NCBI GenBank assembly: GCA_963402885.1
Contig: OY727097.1
Coordinates: 23,126,001 to 23,190,000, forward strand
DNA from: Antedon bifida
Lineage: Eukaryota > Echinodermata > Crinoidea > Comatulida > Antedonidae
Length of the DNA: 64,000 nt
Direction of reading: 5' to 3'
Shown here: piece by piece, positions 12,531 to 25,257 of the stretch
How the letters are laid out: each line of letters opens with the position of its first letter
Position numbering within the stretch: the first letter of the stretch is position 1
Position numbers and translations under genes: made by a program
The notes under the pieces: model-generated
What the model saw: only the letters and a program-made list of their open reading frames with translations
Database searches by the model: none
Told to the model about the DNA's origin: nothing

Positions 12531-13119
12531 TTTTTAGGTATTCATTCTACTTTGACAGTTGGTTATGTCCTGTATTTTTATACACTCTATCTATAATATC
12601 AAGGCAATATTATGTATCTCGAAATCACGAGTGGTGGGGTGTTTCTACATTCGAGCGATTGTTTGTTGCTGACTTTCACTTCATTTACCGGTACCATCTT
12701 GAATAGTCGAGATCACGCCTTCTGGATTGTAAAGTAGAGGGCGTATGAGTATTATGCCTGTTACGCATGCGTATGAGGAAATTGCATTTCCATGGTAATT
12801 CCATTAACACATTTACTATCTAAACGGAAACAAATTTAGGGTGTGAAGTTCAGCACAGCTACACTTATCTGACTTAAAAACTAACTACGTTCAGTTGTTT
12901 GTAAAACAACTCCCTGCTACGTTCATAAATAGTGATGAATATTCGAAGTGAATAGTGAATTGTCATATCATTGCATATCATCGCAATGCATGTTGATTGT
13001 ATTATTATGTTTTATGTCTATAAAAATAATATTTTAAAACCTATCGAACTAGGTAGGATACATAATAAGTAGCAATTAAACTGTGTAATAAACAAGCTAA
13101 AAGTAAAAAAAAACTTTCG

Positions 13120-13285
13120 TTTATAAAAAAAGACAAATAAACAGTCACATTTAACCAAAAACCCATTGACTTTCAGACAATGAGCTTCCATTTAAATATT
13201 CTGTGCTTCAAATCACAGTTTTATCAAGTAAATTATTTATTTTTTAATGTCAAAGTGAATAACAATAATGTTACATTAACATTTG
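13120..13285 (+). mobile_element. MITE family C, copy 1
   Basis: It contains ACCAAAAACCCATTGACT, then AATCACAGTTTTATCAAG and the tail CAAAGTGAATAACAATAATG. These blocks recur in order at 16684, 45715 (inverted), 53640 and 56755. No coding capacity is seen. Confidence 0.55.
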
Positions 13286-13646
13286 TTCACATTATCTTTA
13301 ATAATTTTACTGTATATTCATTTGAATTTAGAAAGGACACAAATAAAGGAATGGCAATCGGTGTTTTCAATTTGGAAATTGTGTTATGTAATGCACGGGT
13401 TCGGGGAGTGCCATTTCCGAGTCAGAGGTAGCCTATCCCAAAACAACCGGATCATGGAAGCTGGCCACACCAGACTTGCTTCCGGTATGTCTTTGATTAT
13501 ATATGTTAAATATATTTGTCTTGTTTGATACTTAGTTAATCCTAGTACTTTGTAACTAACTGAAGCAGGCAAAGGTCGTTGATAAGCCTGTATCGTTAAT
13601 AAACAAGAACCTGTGTGCAAATCTGTGTATATTTGTAGGCCTAGAA

Positions 13647-16600
13647 ATGTCTGTGAATAGGAACAATGCTGGCGATATTCGACGTAGAAAGAAGGATCAA
13701 GAAGTAAAGAATGTATCTGGAAAAGAGGTTGAAGAGATTGGAAAGGACAAATGTACAAAAGAAGGCATGTGGAGTTGGCTGGCGGATCCAGTTGATCCCA
13801 TGTCTTTATGTTTGTTCCGTATGTTATTTGGCCTGGGAATGGTTGTGTATATGGTTCGGTTGATGCAAAAATGTAAGTATAACTATAGATAAAGTAAAAT
13901 CAATAATATTAGTCGTTATTGTTGCCATGAGTTATCGAGATTATAGTACCTTATGCATTACTGTACATACTTATCACATTGCTGTATTCAACATATGATA
14001 ATATTTTGTCCAATATCACTGGGTAAATTCCATAATACAGCATCTCATAAGTATCACATGTTACCAGTGTCATGGAAGGCTAAAGTTAAGTGTTAAAATA
14101 GGATCTATGATTAATGAGTCACATGTAAAACATGCTGTAACATGGATTGTGCACATATTGTATTTGTTTGTGCTATAGTGCTCTAGAATCAATACCAGTG
14201 TCATTGATTCAAAGTCTACTTATTGTAGAAAGAAGCCTATAATATTTGTTTTAATGTTTCTTTAGGTTGTATTGGACGAGAAAAGAACTTTGTTATTCAT
14301 TTTATAATATTAGTCTGATCTCGTTTTACTACAATTGCCTTACTTAAGGTTTAATATAACTTTTATACAGATCCTGGTCTGATTATTCTAATAATATAAT
14401 AGATAAATTATAAATCTTTCTTTTATATTCTGTTTTAGCGTCTGTACCGGCAAACTTTAATTTTCCGGAGTTGAACTTCCATTATCCTCTTGCCAGGTCT
14501 TACGTGACAACTCTTAAGATTGAATACGTTTACATAATGACATGGGTAACGTTAATATCTGCTACTACAATGATGATAGGGCTATTTACTAAAATCTCCG
14601 CCTTGGTGTTTTTTATAACATTTATGTGGTTCAATGCATTGGAAAAGTGTCGTTATAACAACCATTATTATTTTTATGCAAATCTGGCTTTCTTGATTGC
14701 TGTAACAGGATGTGGTCAAAAGTTTTCTATCGATAGTTATTTTGGTAGAAGGTCCACTGCCAAAAACACTGTAGCTCGTTGGCAGTTATACATTTTTCAG
14801 TTCATGATATTTGTCTGCTACTTTTTCGCTGGAATTGCCAAAATGAACTATGACTGGTCTCTTAGAGGTGAGCCGATGACTCTATGGGCATCTCAAAAGA
14901 TATATTCAGAACATTATGCAATCACTCCATTTATGATTAAATGTATAGGACATTTTTTAAGTATTGGTGGATTATTTTTTGATACATTTATTGGATTTAT
15001 TCTGTTATCACCGCCGCCGTTTAAATATTTCGGATTCTTTTTAACGATGATATTTCACGTTTCTAACCATTTCCTGTTCACTATTGGTACGTTTCCATGG
15101 GTAATGTTGGCAACAAATTTTCTGTTTGTTTCTCCTGATTCCATTTCAAAAGTATTTGCAAAATTAAAATCGATAACAGCATTTAACAATAATGATACAT
15201 CTGCTCAACCAGAAGGTGAAGAAAAAATTAAAAAAGAACCAAAAGGTGATGTTCCTAGGAAAGTTAGGTTCTTTTTGGTATGCTTTGTTTGTTACCATCT
15301 TCTGATGCCATTACGTCATTGGGTGTACATGGAACACAGTACCGTTAACTGGACAATGACAGGACACCAGTTTAGCTGGAGAATGATGTTAAATGATGAA
15401 GACGTTCTCTTGAGACTACATGCTAAATTAGATGTAAACAGTGAAGAAGAATTTATTCAAAATATTTACAGCGTAAGTGAAGTATTGTAACGTATTTAGG
15501 ATACTTTTTCTCGTATGGTTTCTCAGTAATTTACACACATTGGATAAAGTTTTAATTTGACCGCTTATGATCGAACATAATATTATCGTTAAAACATTTT
15601 TTCTCGATTAAACTATAATATTATTTGTTTAGGCCTATAAACTTTGTTATATTATTTATTACATGTTTAAATATTATAGATGCGAATGAACACTCGACAA
15701 GTTAAACGAATGATAACAGATCTTGACTTAATTTTACAATTCGTCAACTACTGCACAACTGTCTCACCTGGAACAAACGAAAATCCCGCCAACATAAAAG
15801 CAGAAATTTGGAAATCTTTAAACGGAAGGTATGTATTCCATCTGTCTCATTTTTCATGTTTAGGCGGATGAATCTCATCTGATTATTGCGCGTGCCCAAC
15901 GTCTTCTTACATGGACAAAATAATACTACATTACGTGGTACATTATATTATGATGTAAATACAACCAGGAGATTTAAATTAAGTTAAGCTCTAAATGAAC
16001 ACAATTCAATTTAACGTAATTGAAGATTGATATTCAAATATTTTCTTCATTTTTTTTTATAGCTAAAAGACATTATTATCAATTGTTACGCTATAAAATT
16101 TTAATTCGTTATGCATAATTTTAGACCTTTTCAGCGCTGGGTAGACTCTGAAGTATACCTCAATAAAATAGACCCAGATGACTGGAGTCAGGACTGGATC
16201 CTGCCAATGATTTCTGATGAAGTCTTTGATTTTGAAGAGTTAGAGAAAATTCGAACAATAAACAGAGAAAAAAAGATACCAACAGCATTCTTCATGGAAA
16301 GGCCAAATGAGGTAGCTATTGTAAAATTGTAGACATGCTAGCGAGTACTACAGTATTTTCTTTCTTTTGTTAAAAGATTTAATTTCTCCCAAAAAATAAA
16401 AACAACTAAGGGCACTCGGAGAGCGCAAAACTCAGTCTATACATATGTATACAGCTATGTATTCTTTAGAATCGTATGAAAATCGGGCAATACATGTTTG
16501 AGTAATCCTGCTAACTAACAAATATAGAAAGAAACTAACACACACCCTATTGACGTCATAACTTCTCGACATTCTGGCGAAGGTAATAAAGATTATATAA

Positions 16601-17393
16601 ATTAATAATAAAAAAGACACATTACTAGGCCATTTTGATGTTTTAATGATGTTAAAATATTGAATAATAAAGATTTCGTTTTTCAAAAAAGACAAAATAA
16701 ACAATTAGATTTAACCATAAACCCATTGACTTCCAAATAAGGGGCTTCCGGTTAACTATATTCTTCTTTAAAGTATGGTGTTATCAAGTGAACACCCACA
16801 CTATCCAACTTTAACTTTTATTAAAAATATAAATATAATACAAATATTAAAATTATTTGAACTGCAATTATGTAAAAATGATTACAATAATGATGATAAA
16901 AATAACTGTTAAAAGAAACCAGTCTCTATTTTTGTATAAGCCGTACGATTTTTTTTTCTTTTTTCCACGGAACTAGCAAAATAATATTTTCGACGATAAT
17001 ATCATACTAATTCTCAAAATATTAGATAATTATCATGTGCATATTATTATTGCTATTTATACAGAATCCATTGTATTTTAGCTTTTTTTGCGAATTTATG
17101 AATATTGAATATCATTTTTAACATAGGCATTTTCTACATTCCACCATGAATGGGCTGGATGTCAGAGGATAGACGTCACGTGTTTACGTGGAGAGCTATT
17201 TTATAAAAACGACCACAATTTTGAAGAGCAGAAGTTAGTTCCAGGAATGAGCATCAAAATACCGCTTAGCACAAAGTATGCGTTATACACTGCAGACTCG
17301 CCAGCGGTTTGGATGTACGAGTATTACTGTAATGACGGGAATTTCCACATTGGCATGGACATGATTAGTGTACCCGGTTGGCTCACCAGTTAA
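13647..17393 (+). CDS. GGCX-like: Vitamin K-dependent gamma-glutamyl carboxylase-like protein (620 aa)
   Basis: Five exons join exactly in phase: 13647-13872, 14439-15472, 15680-15828, 16125-16311 and 17127-17393 (1863 nt, 621 codons). The enzyme family oxidises vitamin K hydroquinone in the ER membrane and carboxylates glutamates of secreted proteins. The membrane half has several hydrophobic helices. Two residues important in human GGCX are in place: His151 in 'YNNHYYFY' (human His160) and Lys210 in 'AGIAKMNYDW' (human Lys218). Later blocks 'NHFLFTIGTFPWVMLATN' and 'NWTMTGHQFSWRMM' also align. It is shorter than human GGCX (758 residues) and more divergent toward the C terminus. The start is the first ATG, five bases after an acceptor-like AG. 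AATAAA lies at 17432. It is probably active, but could be a divergent paralogue. Confidence 0.88.
16684..16812 (+). mobile_element. MITE family C, copy 2
   Basis: It has ACCATAAACCCATTGACT followed by GTGTTATCAAGTGAA, in the same order as the copy at 13120. It lies in the last carboxylase intron. Confidence 0.5.
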
Positions 17394-18104
17394 TATATTA
17401 TCATGATCTATCATCATGATAAATTTAGATAAATAAAATAGATTGGTTGTTCTATTTGATGAATTAATTTGTCACGGTAAACTATAGTTAATAAATAACA
17501 TTATTTGATAATTTTAGATTCAAATAAAATGTCCGGAATGAACATGATCAGTGAAAACTTGATCAACGGTGAATTCCTGATACTAAATTTACGTTAATGT
17601 GCCGGATGCCGAATGGAAATTTCCATGTGTGACACCTATTTCCTTACTTTTCTTTAAAAAAAAAGAGAGAGACGAAGAAATAGTTTTCTCTATTTAAAGA
17701 ATTATGTTAAATTGTCCTATAAAGACCTGACATATTTTTTCTTATAATTCATCATAACTAATTAAATAACTAGGAATTTCAGGTTTTTATTTTAAGAGGA
17801 TTTGTAAAACTTAATGTATGTACAATTCGCATTGCCAAAATAAATTAATACTCTTTATTAGTTACATAACTAACATAATAAGTAGGTAAGGTGGGCAAAT
17901 GGAGACAAATAAACGTTGCATTAGACTTTGTGATTTGCCATTTCCAACATTTTCATAATATTAATAAAATAAAAGTATGCTTTAGATATTCATATGGTTT
18001 TGTAGGCTAAAAACGAGTTATCGATAGCTTACTGATATCAGTAATTGGTAAAATGTTTGCCCTACTCTGACGTAATTTGTACTTTATACATTGAGAATAC
18101 ATTG

Positions 18105-18215
18105 CAATTCTTGGATGGGACTTGAACCTACGACCTCCAGATATCACTAGCCTGGCGTTCATAGCTTGCGCTCACATCTGGCGAATTACTCATCACCCTG
18201 ACGCAAAGCTACTCT
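18105..18215 (-). mobile_element. tRNA-derived SINE fragment
   Basis: Read on the minus strand it has a pol III B-box-like GGTTCAAGTCCC preceded by a tRNA-like arm (GCGCAAGCTATGAACGCCAG). No complete tRNA cloverleaf is seen, so it is a SINE piece rather than a tRNA gene. Confidence 0.5.
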
Positions 18216-19556
18216 GCAGTAGTACAAACGATTACAATTACTGATATCAGTTGCACAATATCCTTCGTTGATGGTACCACCAATGTGAATCGCCGTATGC
18301 TTCACATATTGCAGACGATTTACGTCATACAACACAAATATAGATAACAATTTGATAACTGTCTTCTTAATTAAATTACATCAATAGAAAACATATGTCT
18401 TGTTACTGTTTGTTCAGAATGAGCATTTGTTTTCATTTTGATTAAATAAATGTTAAGATTATGTAAAGTCACGTACACCACTAGAATCGAATTTGAAAAG
18501 TAGAATATCTACTACAAGTAAAATGGAAATAATTTAACATGAAGAAACCAATATGTTTTGGTTTTGATTTCTACTCTTTCGGTATTTATTGTAATTTTTT
18601 TTTAAATTAACACATTTTTAATAATTTTAAAACTATTTTAAACATAAAATGTTATAACCCGGAAGTCATCATCGGCATCATCATTAGCAGCAATAGAAGC
18701 AGAAGCAATACAAGCTATAGAAACTATCCCGTATTGTTTCCGAGAGTGTACTGGAATAGTTTTTGTTTTCTGACTAAATACCGACAGCAAGTACCATAAT
18801 CATGATGGGTACAACTGTTCAACATTTTTTAGAATGGTTTATAAACAAAACAATCAAAATAAAAGTATTGGCATTATTATTGTTATTGTTCTTACTATTC
18901 AATTGATTGTGAAACCAATATTGCATTGTTTTTATTGTTTTAAAATACCAATCTAAAAATAATACTTCGGTTTACTAATCATTATACTAAATACCGACAG
19001 CCAATACCATATCATGACAAGTAGTACACCTGTAAAATTAAACCGGTGGGTGTATGCTCAGATCTTTTTAAGTCGGAATCAACATGGGAACTACCGGCAG
19101 ACAATACAATTACAACACTAAGTAGTCGCAATACACGAGGTTGTTCGATTGATAATGTAATATACTTTCTGAAAGTATACTTTAATTTAGAATATAACAT
19201 TCACAGTTCTGTTTAGCCAAAAAACCTCTACAACTTCATGCACAATTCAGGTCTCAGTGTTTGCTTCAACCAATAAAAAAAGTAAAATAAATTGGGTATC
19301 ATGTTTTGAGGCAATCAGAATTTAACCCTTGATGACATTTTAAGCACGACATTATTTGTATACAATACATAAACTGATATTAATTGATTTTTTTTCACAC
19401 CAAAGAAACATATGTAGGTCGAACTAGGCAACATAATATTAGACGTTGAAAGTTTAACCAAGATGTAATTATGGTTGTAATTTATTTAAACGTAAATTGT
19501 GTTAATATCTCAGAATAACATTTTGCTGATAAAGGATTTCACAACAAAAACATAAC

Positions 19557-19838
19557 GACTAACAAGTATAATGAATTATTAAGCCTTAACTAATTAACGC
19601 TCATTATTTTACAATTTCCAACACTACAAACTGTTAAACTTATTGTTATCTTATCGTATGTTTGCCGACTGCTTCTAGCACAATTATTCCAACATAAGGA
19701 AAGAGATAACCAGTATCATATTCATTTATATTCTACGACACTAAACAGCTAATTAGAATATATGGTTATAAGCTTAGATTATATCCATACATAAACATCT
19801 GTAGGTTCCTTAGTAGCTTCTGACATCAAAAGTCAGAC
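19557..19838 (+). promoter_or_regulatory. Apextrin-2 promoter, duplicated at apextrin-3
   Basis: The 200 bp before the ATG are nearly identical to those before apextrin-3 (25258-25514). Conserved words include two GATA-type sites (CTTATCTTATCG and AAAGAGATAA), TTCCAACATAAGG, a TATA-like AGAATATATGGTTAT and TAGCTTCTGA just upstream of the start. Similarity weakens further upstream. Shared induction of the two genes is inferred. Confidence 0.6.
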
Positions 19839-22800
19839 ATGTCACAGTTCCTCATATTCACCCTTATTTCATTTCTGGCACTGACAGCCCTTTCGTCTGA
19901 GCTTGACAGTGTGCAGTATTTAGGCGTCGGTTACAACCTCTTGTACGGTAATCCTGATGGTGACCTCTACGATTCATCTGATTCTGGCATCATTTTTGAT
20001 CGACGTATTTTTGAGTTTAGTTATGAGGAAGGAAAACTGACAGACGATAATCTGTATTATGTACCAGACGAGGTTATCGTCAGTAACGGCGAAAGCTGCT
20101 CTTCGGTGACGTCAGTTTTCTACTCACCATCTTCGTATCAGGAGAAACTCAATAAAGACGTAGGAATAGATGGTATGTCTTACATTAAATTTGTCTTAAT
20201 CCAGAGTGGCTATGGTGATCTACGTACCTTACTCGAACATCCATGTTCAAACAACTAGGTAGTAGGGATGTTTAGCTGTATCGTAGATTTCGTTCGACTA
20301 GGACAATATTATGGCGTTAACATCATTTTGATCGTGGCCTAATGTGATTCTAGAGATGTATGCAACCGATACGAATATTGTACTACCTGTTAAAAAAGTA
20401 CACAAAGTTAAAACTTTGTGTATGTTGTCAGTATATAGTTAATTAATTCGTCATTGAAGTCTTCCATAGAAAGTAAAAATGATTAAAATAGTTAGATAGA
20501 CTAGTCCAGATAGTCATATTTCCACTCTAATAACATGCTGTAGGCATTTCGTGTTAAAAGCGTGTTTTAGGGTAATTTTTGAATGCTGAATTCAAATCTG
20601 CTGTCTACCCCGTTCAATTTTAAGATCTTCACCCTTAAAATGTGAAAAACAAAATGGCCGCCATTTCAGACTTATTTTGGCTTATAACTTGACTTTTAAG
20701 TGATATAGCAAGTTAAAAATAGTTCCTATACATATATTTGTGATACTGAGGATTCCAGATATATTGTTATTAAAGTTGTAAATATTCTTTTTCAGCCACC
20801 ATGTTGAAATCCAAGATGGCTGCCATTTTTGTTTATCACATTTTAAGGGTGAAGCTCTAAAAATTGAGCCGGATAAACATAAGATTTGAATTCAGCACCC
20901 CAAAATTACCATAAAACACATGTTTTCTCGCTTTTAACACAAAATGCCTACAGCATTTCATTTTCCTCAAATTTGGTCTAAAAGTTTGTATTATTGTATA
21001 CATTAAGGTACAAGTGCAGCAAAGTCATTGGTTTCAAGAAGCCACATGCGATTTGGTGGTACTATAGAACAGGGTTTCTCTCAATTGGAGGGAATTGCTA
21101 TGAGTTTTATTTACGATTATTATTATAGCTTTATGTAAAAGTTTAAGAAGAAGAAATTTAAAGAAGTATTTTTATTTTTTTAGGATCATCAGAACACTGT
21201 GGCCTTCTGGGATATCAGTTCATGATGAGTGATCGTAAGTATAATTAATACAATGTAAAGTCTTCTTGTTGTCTATCTAAGAAAGAGATACGTGCATTGT
21301 CTACATAGGTGTACATCTCATTGCCAGTTTTGTCGCATTACACTCCAAAGGAATGCTTCTCTCTTTCTGGATCGCAAAAAAAAAAAAAAACAATTGTTCA
21401 TTTTACTTTATTTTCAAAATCAATAAAAAGAAAATATAAATGTATAATATTGCATTTAAAAAAAATTGTTGTTAAAGTATCATAATTGTTATTCCGATTA
21501 AGGTATGAGTTTAGTGGAGACACAAACCGTTCAAGATAGACGTGTGCTAAAAGAGTATCGTAACGTATGCAATAAAGGTACAGCTCGGTACCAGTCCGAA
21601 TTAGCCGATATTGACAGCTACAAGTTAGATATTGAATTTGTTAATGATGTATGCGCACTACCAGCCCGGTATGCCGAAACACAATACGTGGAGTTCATTG
21701 ATAAATGGGGAACAGTACGTACATTTACCTGTTTAGTACTATTAATTAACGCGGTAGAAATAGTAGGCCTAGTGTTAGTATTTTGTATTGATCGTTTCTA
21801 ATGTCATATTCAAAAACATCATACTGTATGTCAAGATTTTATATCGTTGCGTAATCTCTGTTAAACCCAACGCATATCTATTATTTTATACCTAAAATTT
21901 CACTGGCAGACTTATTTTGATTTGATTAAGATATCAAATTAACAGTCTTAGTGTAGTTTGAAAACTGAATATTTCGAATAACACGGTTAGCATCATTGAC
22001 CAAAGACGATTGACTTACTATTGCATACGTTGCACCATTGTTATTCGCACATTTAACTTTAACTTTATTTCGTCCACATGGGACAAAACAAAACAAAACG
22101 TAAAAGTTACTGTACTTTATTGTTTTAGGACGTCATAGTAGAAGTAGATGTCGGGCAGAAAACATTAGAAAGGTACTCGGCATCTCAAACTGACATTGTG
22201 CACTGCGCATTGAGTTCGGTAAGTTCATGTTATTCTAGTTCTATACGTAAAGGTAAAGGTAAAGGTATTTATATTTGTCCTCAAGCTTAACTGGAAACTG
22301 AGGAAATTCGGATTAGGCCCTCCACGGACCCACGGCAGCCAGCAGTGCAGCGCCTACCAGATCAGCACACCGGGAGACGATCCCCTACTCTTTTCGAATA
22401 GTGTACCAAATTCTTTAACGTGCACGGTTAAGTACACGGGACCAACGGATTTACATCCTATCCGAAGGACGATGCAATGAGAGTAAAGCATCATGCCTAG
22501 GGATGCAATTAGTATGCCACATTTAAAATTAAATTTAAATAATAAATAACAATTTTTAGTATTATTTAAATAAAAAAAAAGAACAACCAGACCTTAATTA
22601 TTAGTATTCAAGTTAAAAATCTTTTCCAAATTTAATAGATAATAAAAAATGCTACAACTCATGGTGGGCCATACAACGGATATTCGAGCTCTGTTCGGGT
22701 GAATATGGACAATTATGACGTTGACTTATGTCCGAGTGAGAAATGGGAACTGGAAGAAACCATTGTACTAGGAGGAGAATCAGATGCTGAACCGATTTCC

Positions 22801-24341
22801 TTAAAATTGTTATGCATCTCATCGGTATTTGAGAATGTGTATTGGAGTAGCTTTGATGAATATGTAATAAATGGAACTTGCCGATCCGGAAACATCAATG
22901 ATTTGGCGAGCAAAAGTGCTAACATAAAGGATGCGTTGGCAATTTATCCAGCTCTAAAATCTGCAAAAGAGGCACCAGGTAAGAGTAAACAACACATTAT
23001 TTACCATACCGTTATTCATCGCTGAGTTAACTTCAGAGATAGGCTTAGAAAGTAACTGCGTACGGATACTATACCACAACACAGAAATTTGTTGGATATT
23101 TTTTCCGTTGTATCATCACAAGCACACCAACAGCATTATTAACTTATATTTTTTTTGTCGAAAATTGTTGTCCAATAGCTTTACAAATAATAATCATTCG
23201 TAATTATGTTTATTAAATTAAGTTATTTATTTTCGGTCACATTCAACAGTGGAAAACCCGTCAAAATTATTTTCAAATAGTTCGAAAACAATATCACAGA
23301 TCTCATACTCGATTCTCCGTGTTGTATCTCAACTAATAATGTCACGGACAATGGCCATAGCAAGGATACTATATGTACTGGGGCAAATGACAATGATGAA
23401 GTTTCTATTTTTTAGTGAATACAGTAGAGATTCCAGTCACATGGCCTTTCGGTACTTACACCATTCCGATGACCGACACTAAGCCAAACGGTTGTCCAGC
23501 TGCGCACTTTTACTGGAAAATTGGTTCCCGCTTTCACGACACTGAAAATAGTTTGTCTTCAAATGATTGGTCAGATCCACTCCATCTCCTAGGACCATAC
23601 AAACGCAACAACATGCAGCAGAACTTTTGTTCAAAAGGAGTGGAAGAGGAGGATAGCTATAATTGGAAGTTCGAAGCAGGGCAGTACTGTATTTTTAAGA
23701 AGGGTGTGGCTTGCCCCTCAGGTAGGCCTATTTTCCTATTTTCTATTCATATTATTTTGTTGAAACTAATAATAATAATAATTGGAGAATGTGTAGTATG
23801 TTTGTATTTGAATCGGCACATTATTTGAAAGAAATAATTACTTTAATGTTATGACAAGTTACCAGGCGTAAATGATACTGATGCTTCCATCGGGTATATG
23901 CCATGCCGAAGGCATGTGTAAATTGAAGGCATACATACATTGAAGACATACATTTTGAATATTAATATTTGTAGTAATTTTGTTACAGGGTTTGATGAAG
24001 GGTGGATGTTCTGGAATGATGAAGACACTTTAAATTCCAACAGTGTAAACGGTGAACTACCAGAGGGAGTATATAACAAAGATACCAAGATTTACTACTG
24101 TTGCCGCAATGATGGGTTTGCTTCCAATCCAATAACCCTTCCTACCGATGATCCATTCTTCCTTCTGAAGTCAAGCCATATGTGTCAAGAAGTCTACGGA
24201 ATGAATGTGGCTGAGGAATGGTTTCATTGGGATAACGATGGAGAATGGTTTAACTCAGACTATTATAGTGGATCGTACCCATACAACACTGGTAGAGGTG
24301 AAGATTTTACTCTTCACTATTGCTACTACAAGAAGCAATAG
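19839..24341 (+). CDS. Apextrin-2: secreted MACPF-ApeC protein (561 aa)
   Basis: Seven exons: 19839-20172, 21184-21234, 21503-21714, 22129-22218, 22639-22978, 23416-23721 and 23989-24341 (1686 nt, 562 codons; intron phases 1,1,0,0,1,1). Residues 1-20 are a signal peptide. The MACPF domain (about 21-340) has 'GVGYNLLYGNPDGD' and the signature region 'WGTDVIVEVDVG' from about 197, with Asp where the family signature has His. The ApeC domain (about 343-561) has 'VTWPFGTYTIP', 'HDTENSLSSNDWSDPLHLLG', 'WNDEDTLN' and eight cysteines ending in 'HYCYY'. Its closest relative is apextrin-3 next door. AATAAA is at 24590. Likely a secreted immune effector or recognition protein, by family. Confidence 0.92.
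20534..20957. repeat. Long inverted-repeat element in apextrin-2 intron 1
   Basis: Arms of about 140 bp face each other: the left begins ATGCTGTAGGCATTTCGTG and the right ends with AAATGCCTACAGCAT. The inner arms carry AAAATGGCCGCCATTT and ATGGCTGCCATTT. The spacer is about 150 bp and no open frame is present. It is absent from intron 1 of apextrin-3, so it inserted after the duplication or was lost there. Confidence 0.75.
22245..22515 (+). repeat. Dispersed repeat with GGACCAACGG...TCCGAAGGACG
   Basis: This GC-richer block stands out from the AT-rich intron around it. It starts with an AAAGGT run and contains TTTACATCCTATCCGAAGG. I take it to be a SINE-like dispersed element; no pol III boxes or coding frame are evident. 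Confidence 0.4.
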
Positions 24342-24829
24342 ACACATCCGAATAATCAATATCAAAACATAGTATACTGAAATAGCCTAATGATAACAAA
24401 TGAAAAATGAAGTGATAGTGCAAATTCGCATTAATTAGTTTACGTTCGACAAATCATCTTATTTTAAATTAAGCATACGGATATAATGTTAATTTCATGG
24501 TAACAGTTCGTTATTGTAATATTACTGACCAATTCATTTAACATATACAGACAATTTAATTGTTTTTATAATTATGGATTCATCATTTGAATAAAAACAC
24601 CGTAATCTGTACGTCAGAATGAGTTATAAACAAAATAATCGAAATAAAATTCTTGGAATTATTATGGTTATTGTTCTTATTATATTATTGTTTTTTTTTT
24701 ACAAAAAAACATTGTTGTATTGTTTCAATACAAATATTATAAATCTTAAAATCGAGAACATAATTTTACTTAACTAATCATTATAGAAGTAATTTAAAGG
24801 AGCACTGCGACAGGCGAGCTAATGGTCAC

Positions 24830-24935
24830 ATACACCAACCAATCAGAAATGCACCAACCAATCAGCGATACACCATCCAATCAACGGTCACATCAGGCAA
24901 TCCGCGATACACCAGCTTATCAGCGATACGTGTCT
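24830..24935. promoter_or_regulatory. Cluster of CCAATCA / AATCAGCGATAC words
   Basis: Four to five CCAATCA motifs and repeated CAGCGATAC words lie within 100 bp, about 600 bp upstream of apextrin-3. A weaker match (TCACATACATCAACCAATCA) precedes apextrin-4 at 31376. It may be a CCAAT-type regulatory cluster or a degenerate minisatellite. Confidence 0.35.
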
Positions 24936-25257
24936 GTTTAATTAATATCCAAACGATCAAACATTCTAATTGGCTATATAATAAAATACATACAAATAAA
25001 CACCTGTAAGCATCTGTATCAGCACATATCTACCGGCAATTTACCGTATTTAACCCGGAAAGGATCGCATGTCTTATTTTACCTAGTGTGGACTTGAATT
25101 ACTTTCTCTAAATAATAATGGTAAACATACTAAAGGAGGATAATTTTCCGTGTTCATATAACAACTGAATTGATATTTAATCTAATTCTCTATTCGGCCT
25201 TCTTGAGTTTTCTTTATGTCTTGGAATGCTATTTTTTATATTGTATTATAACAACAC

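Larger units (their letters stand above)
11386..13646. other. Divergent intergenic region between apextrin-1 and the carboxylase
   Basis: This 2.3 kb separates two outward-reading genes. It holds one copy of the GTCGGTCGGT repeat, a TTCG/TTCA microsatellite, a MITE family C copy and a possible non-coding first exon of the carboxylase gene ending at the donor TTCCG/GTATGT near 13484. Its acceptor would be ATTTGTAG at 13631-13638. The first exon is a guess from splice signals. Promoters of both genes presumably lie here. Confidence 0.5.
17394..19838. other. Intergenic region, carboxylase to apextrin-2
   Basis: It holds the carboxylase polyadenylation signal (17432), a tRNA-derived SINE piece at about 18110-18215, and from about 18810 sequence duplicated downstream of apextrin-2. 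The last 200 bp form the apextrin-2 promoter. No gene is seen. Confidence 0.6.

Noticed and set aside
12225-12706. Overlapping open frames rich in Phe, Ser, Val and Arg
   Set aside because: They are translations of a TTCG/TTCA microsatellite, open in several frames at once, with no start context or splice support.
15829-16124. Suspected missing exon in the carboxylase model
   Set aside because: Joining 15828 to 16125 keeps phase and gives 'SLNGRPFQRWVDSEV', which aligns without a gap to the corresponding human GGCX block.
18105-18215. Possible tRNA gene (also at 31450 and 53545)
   Set aside because: B-box-like words are present but no complete cloverleaf or acceptor stem could be formed; tRNA-derived SINE fragments fit better.
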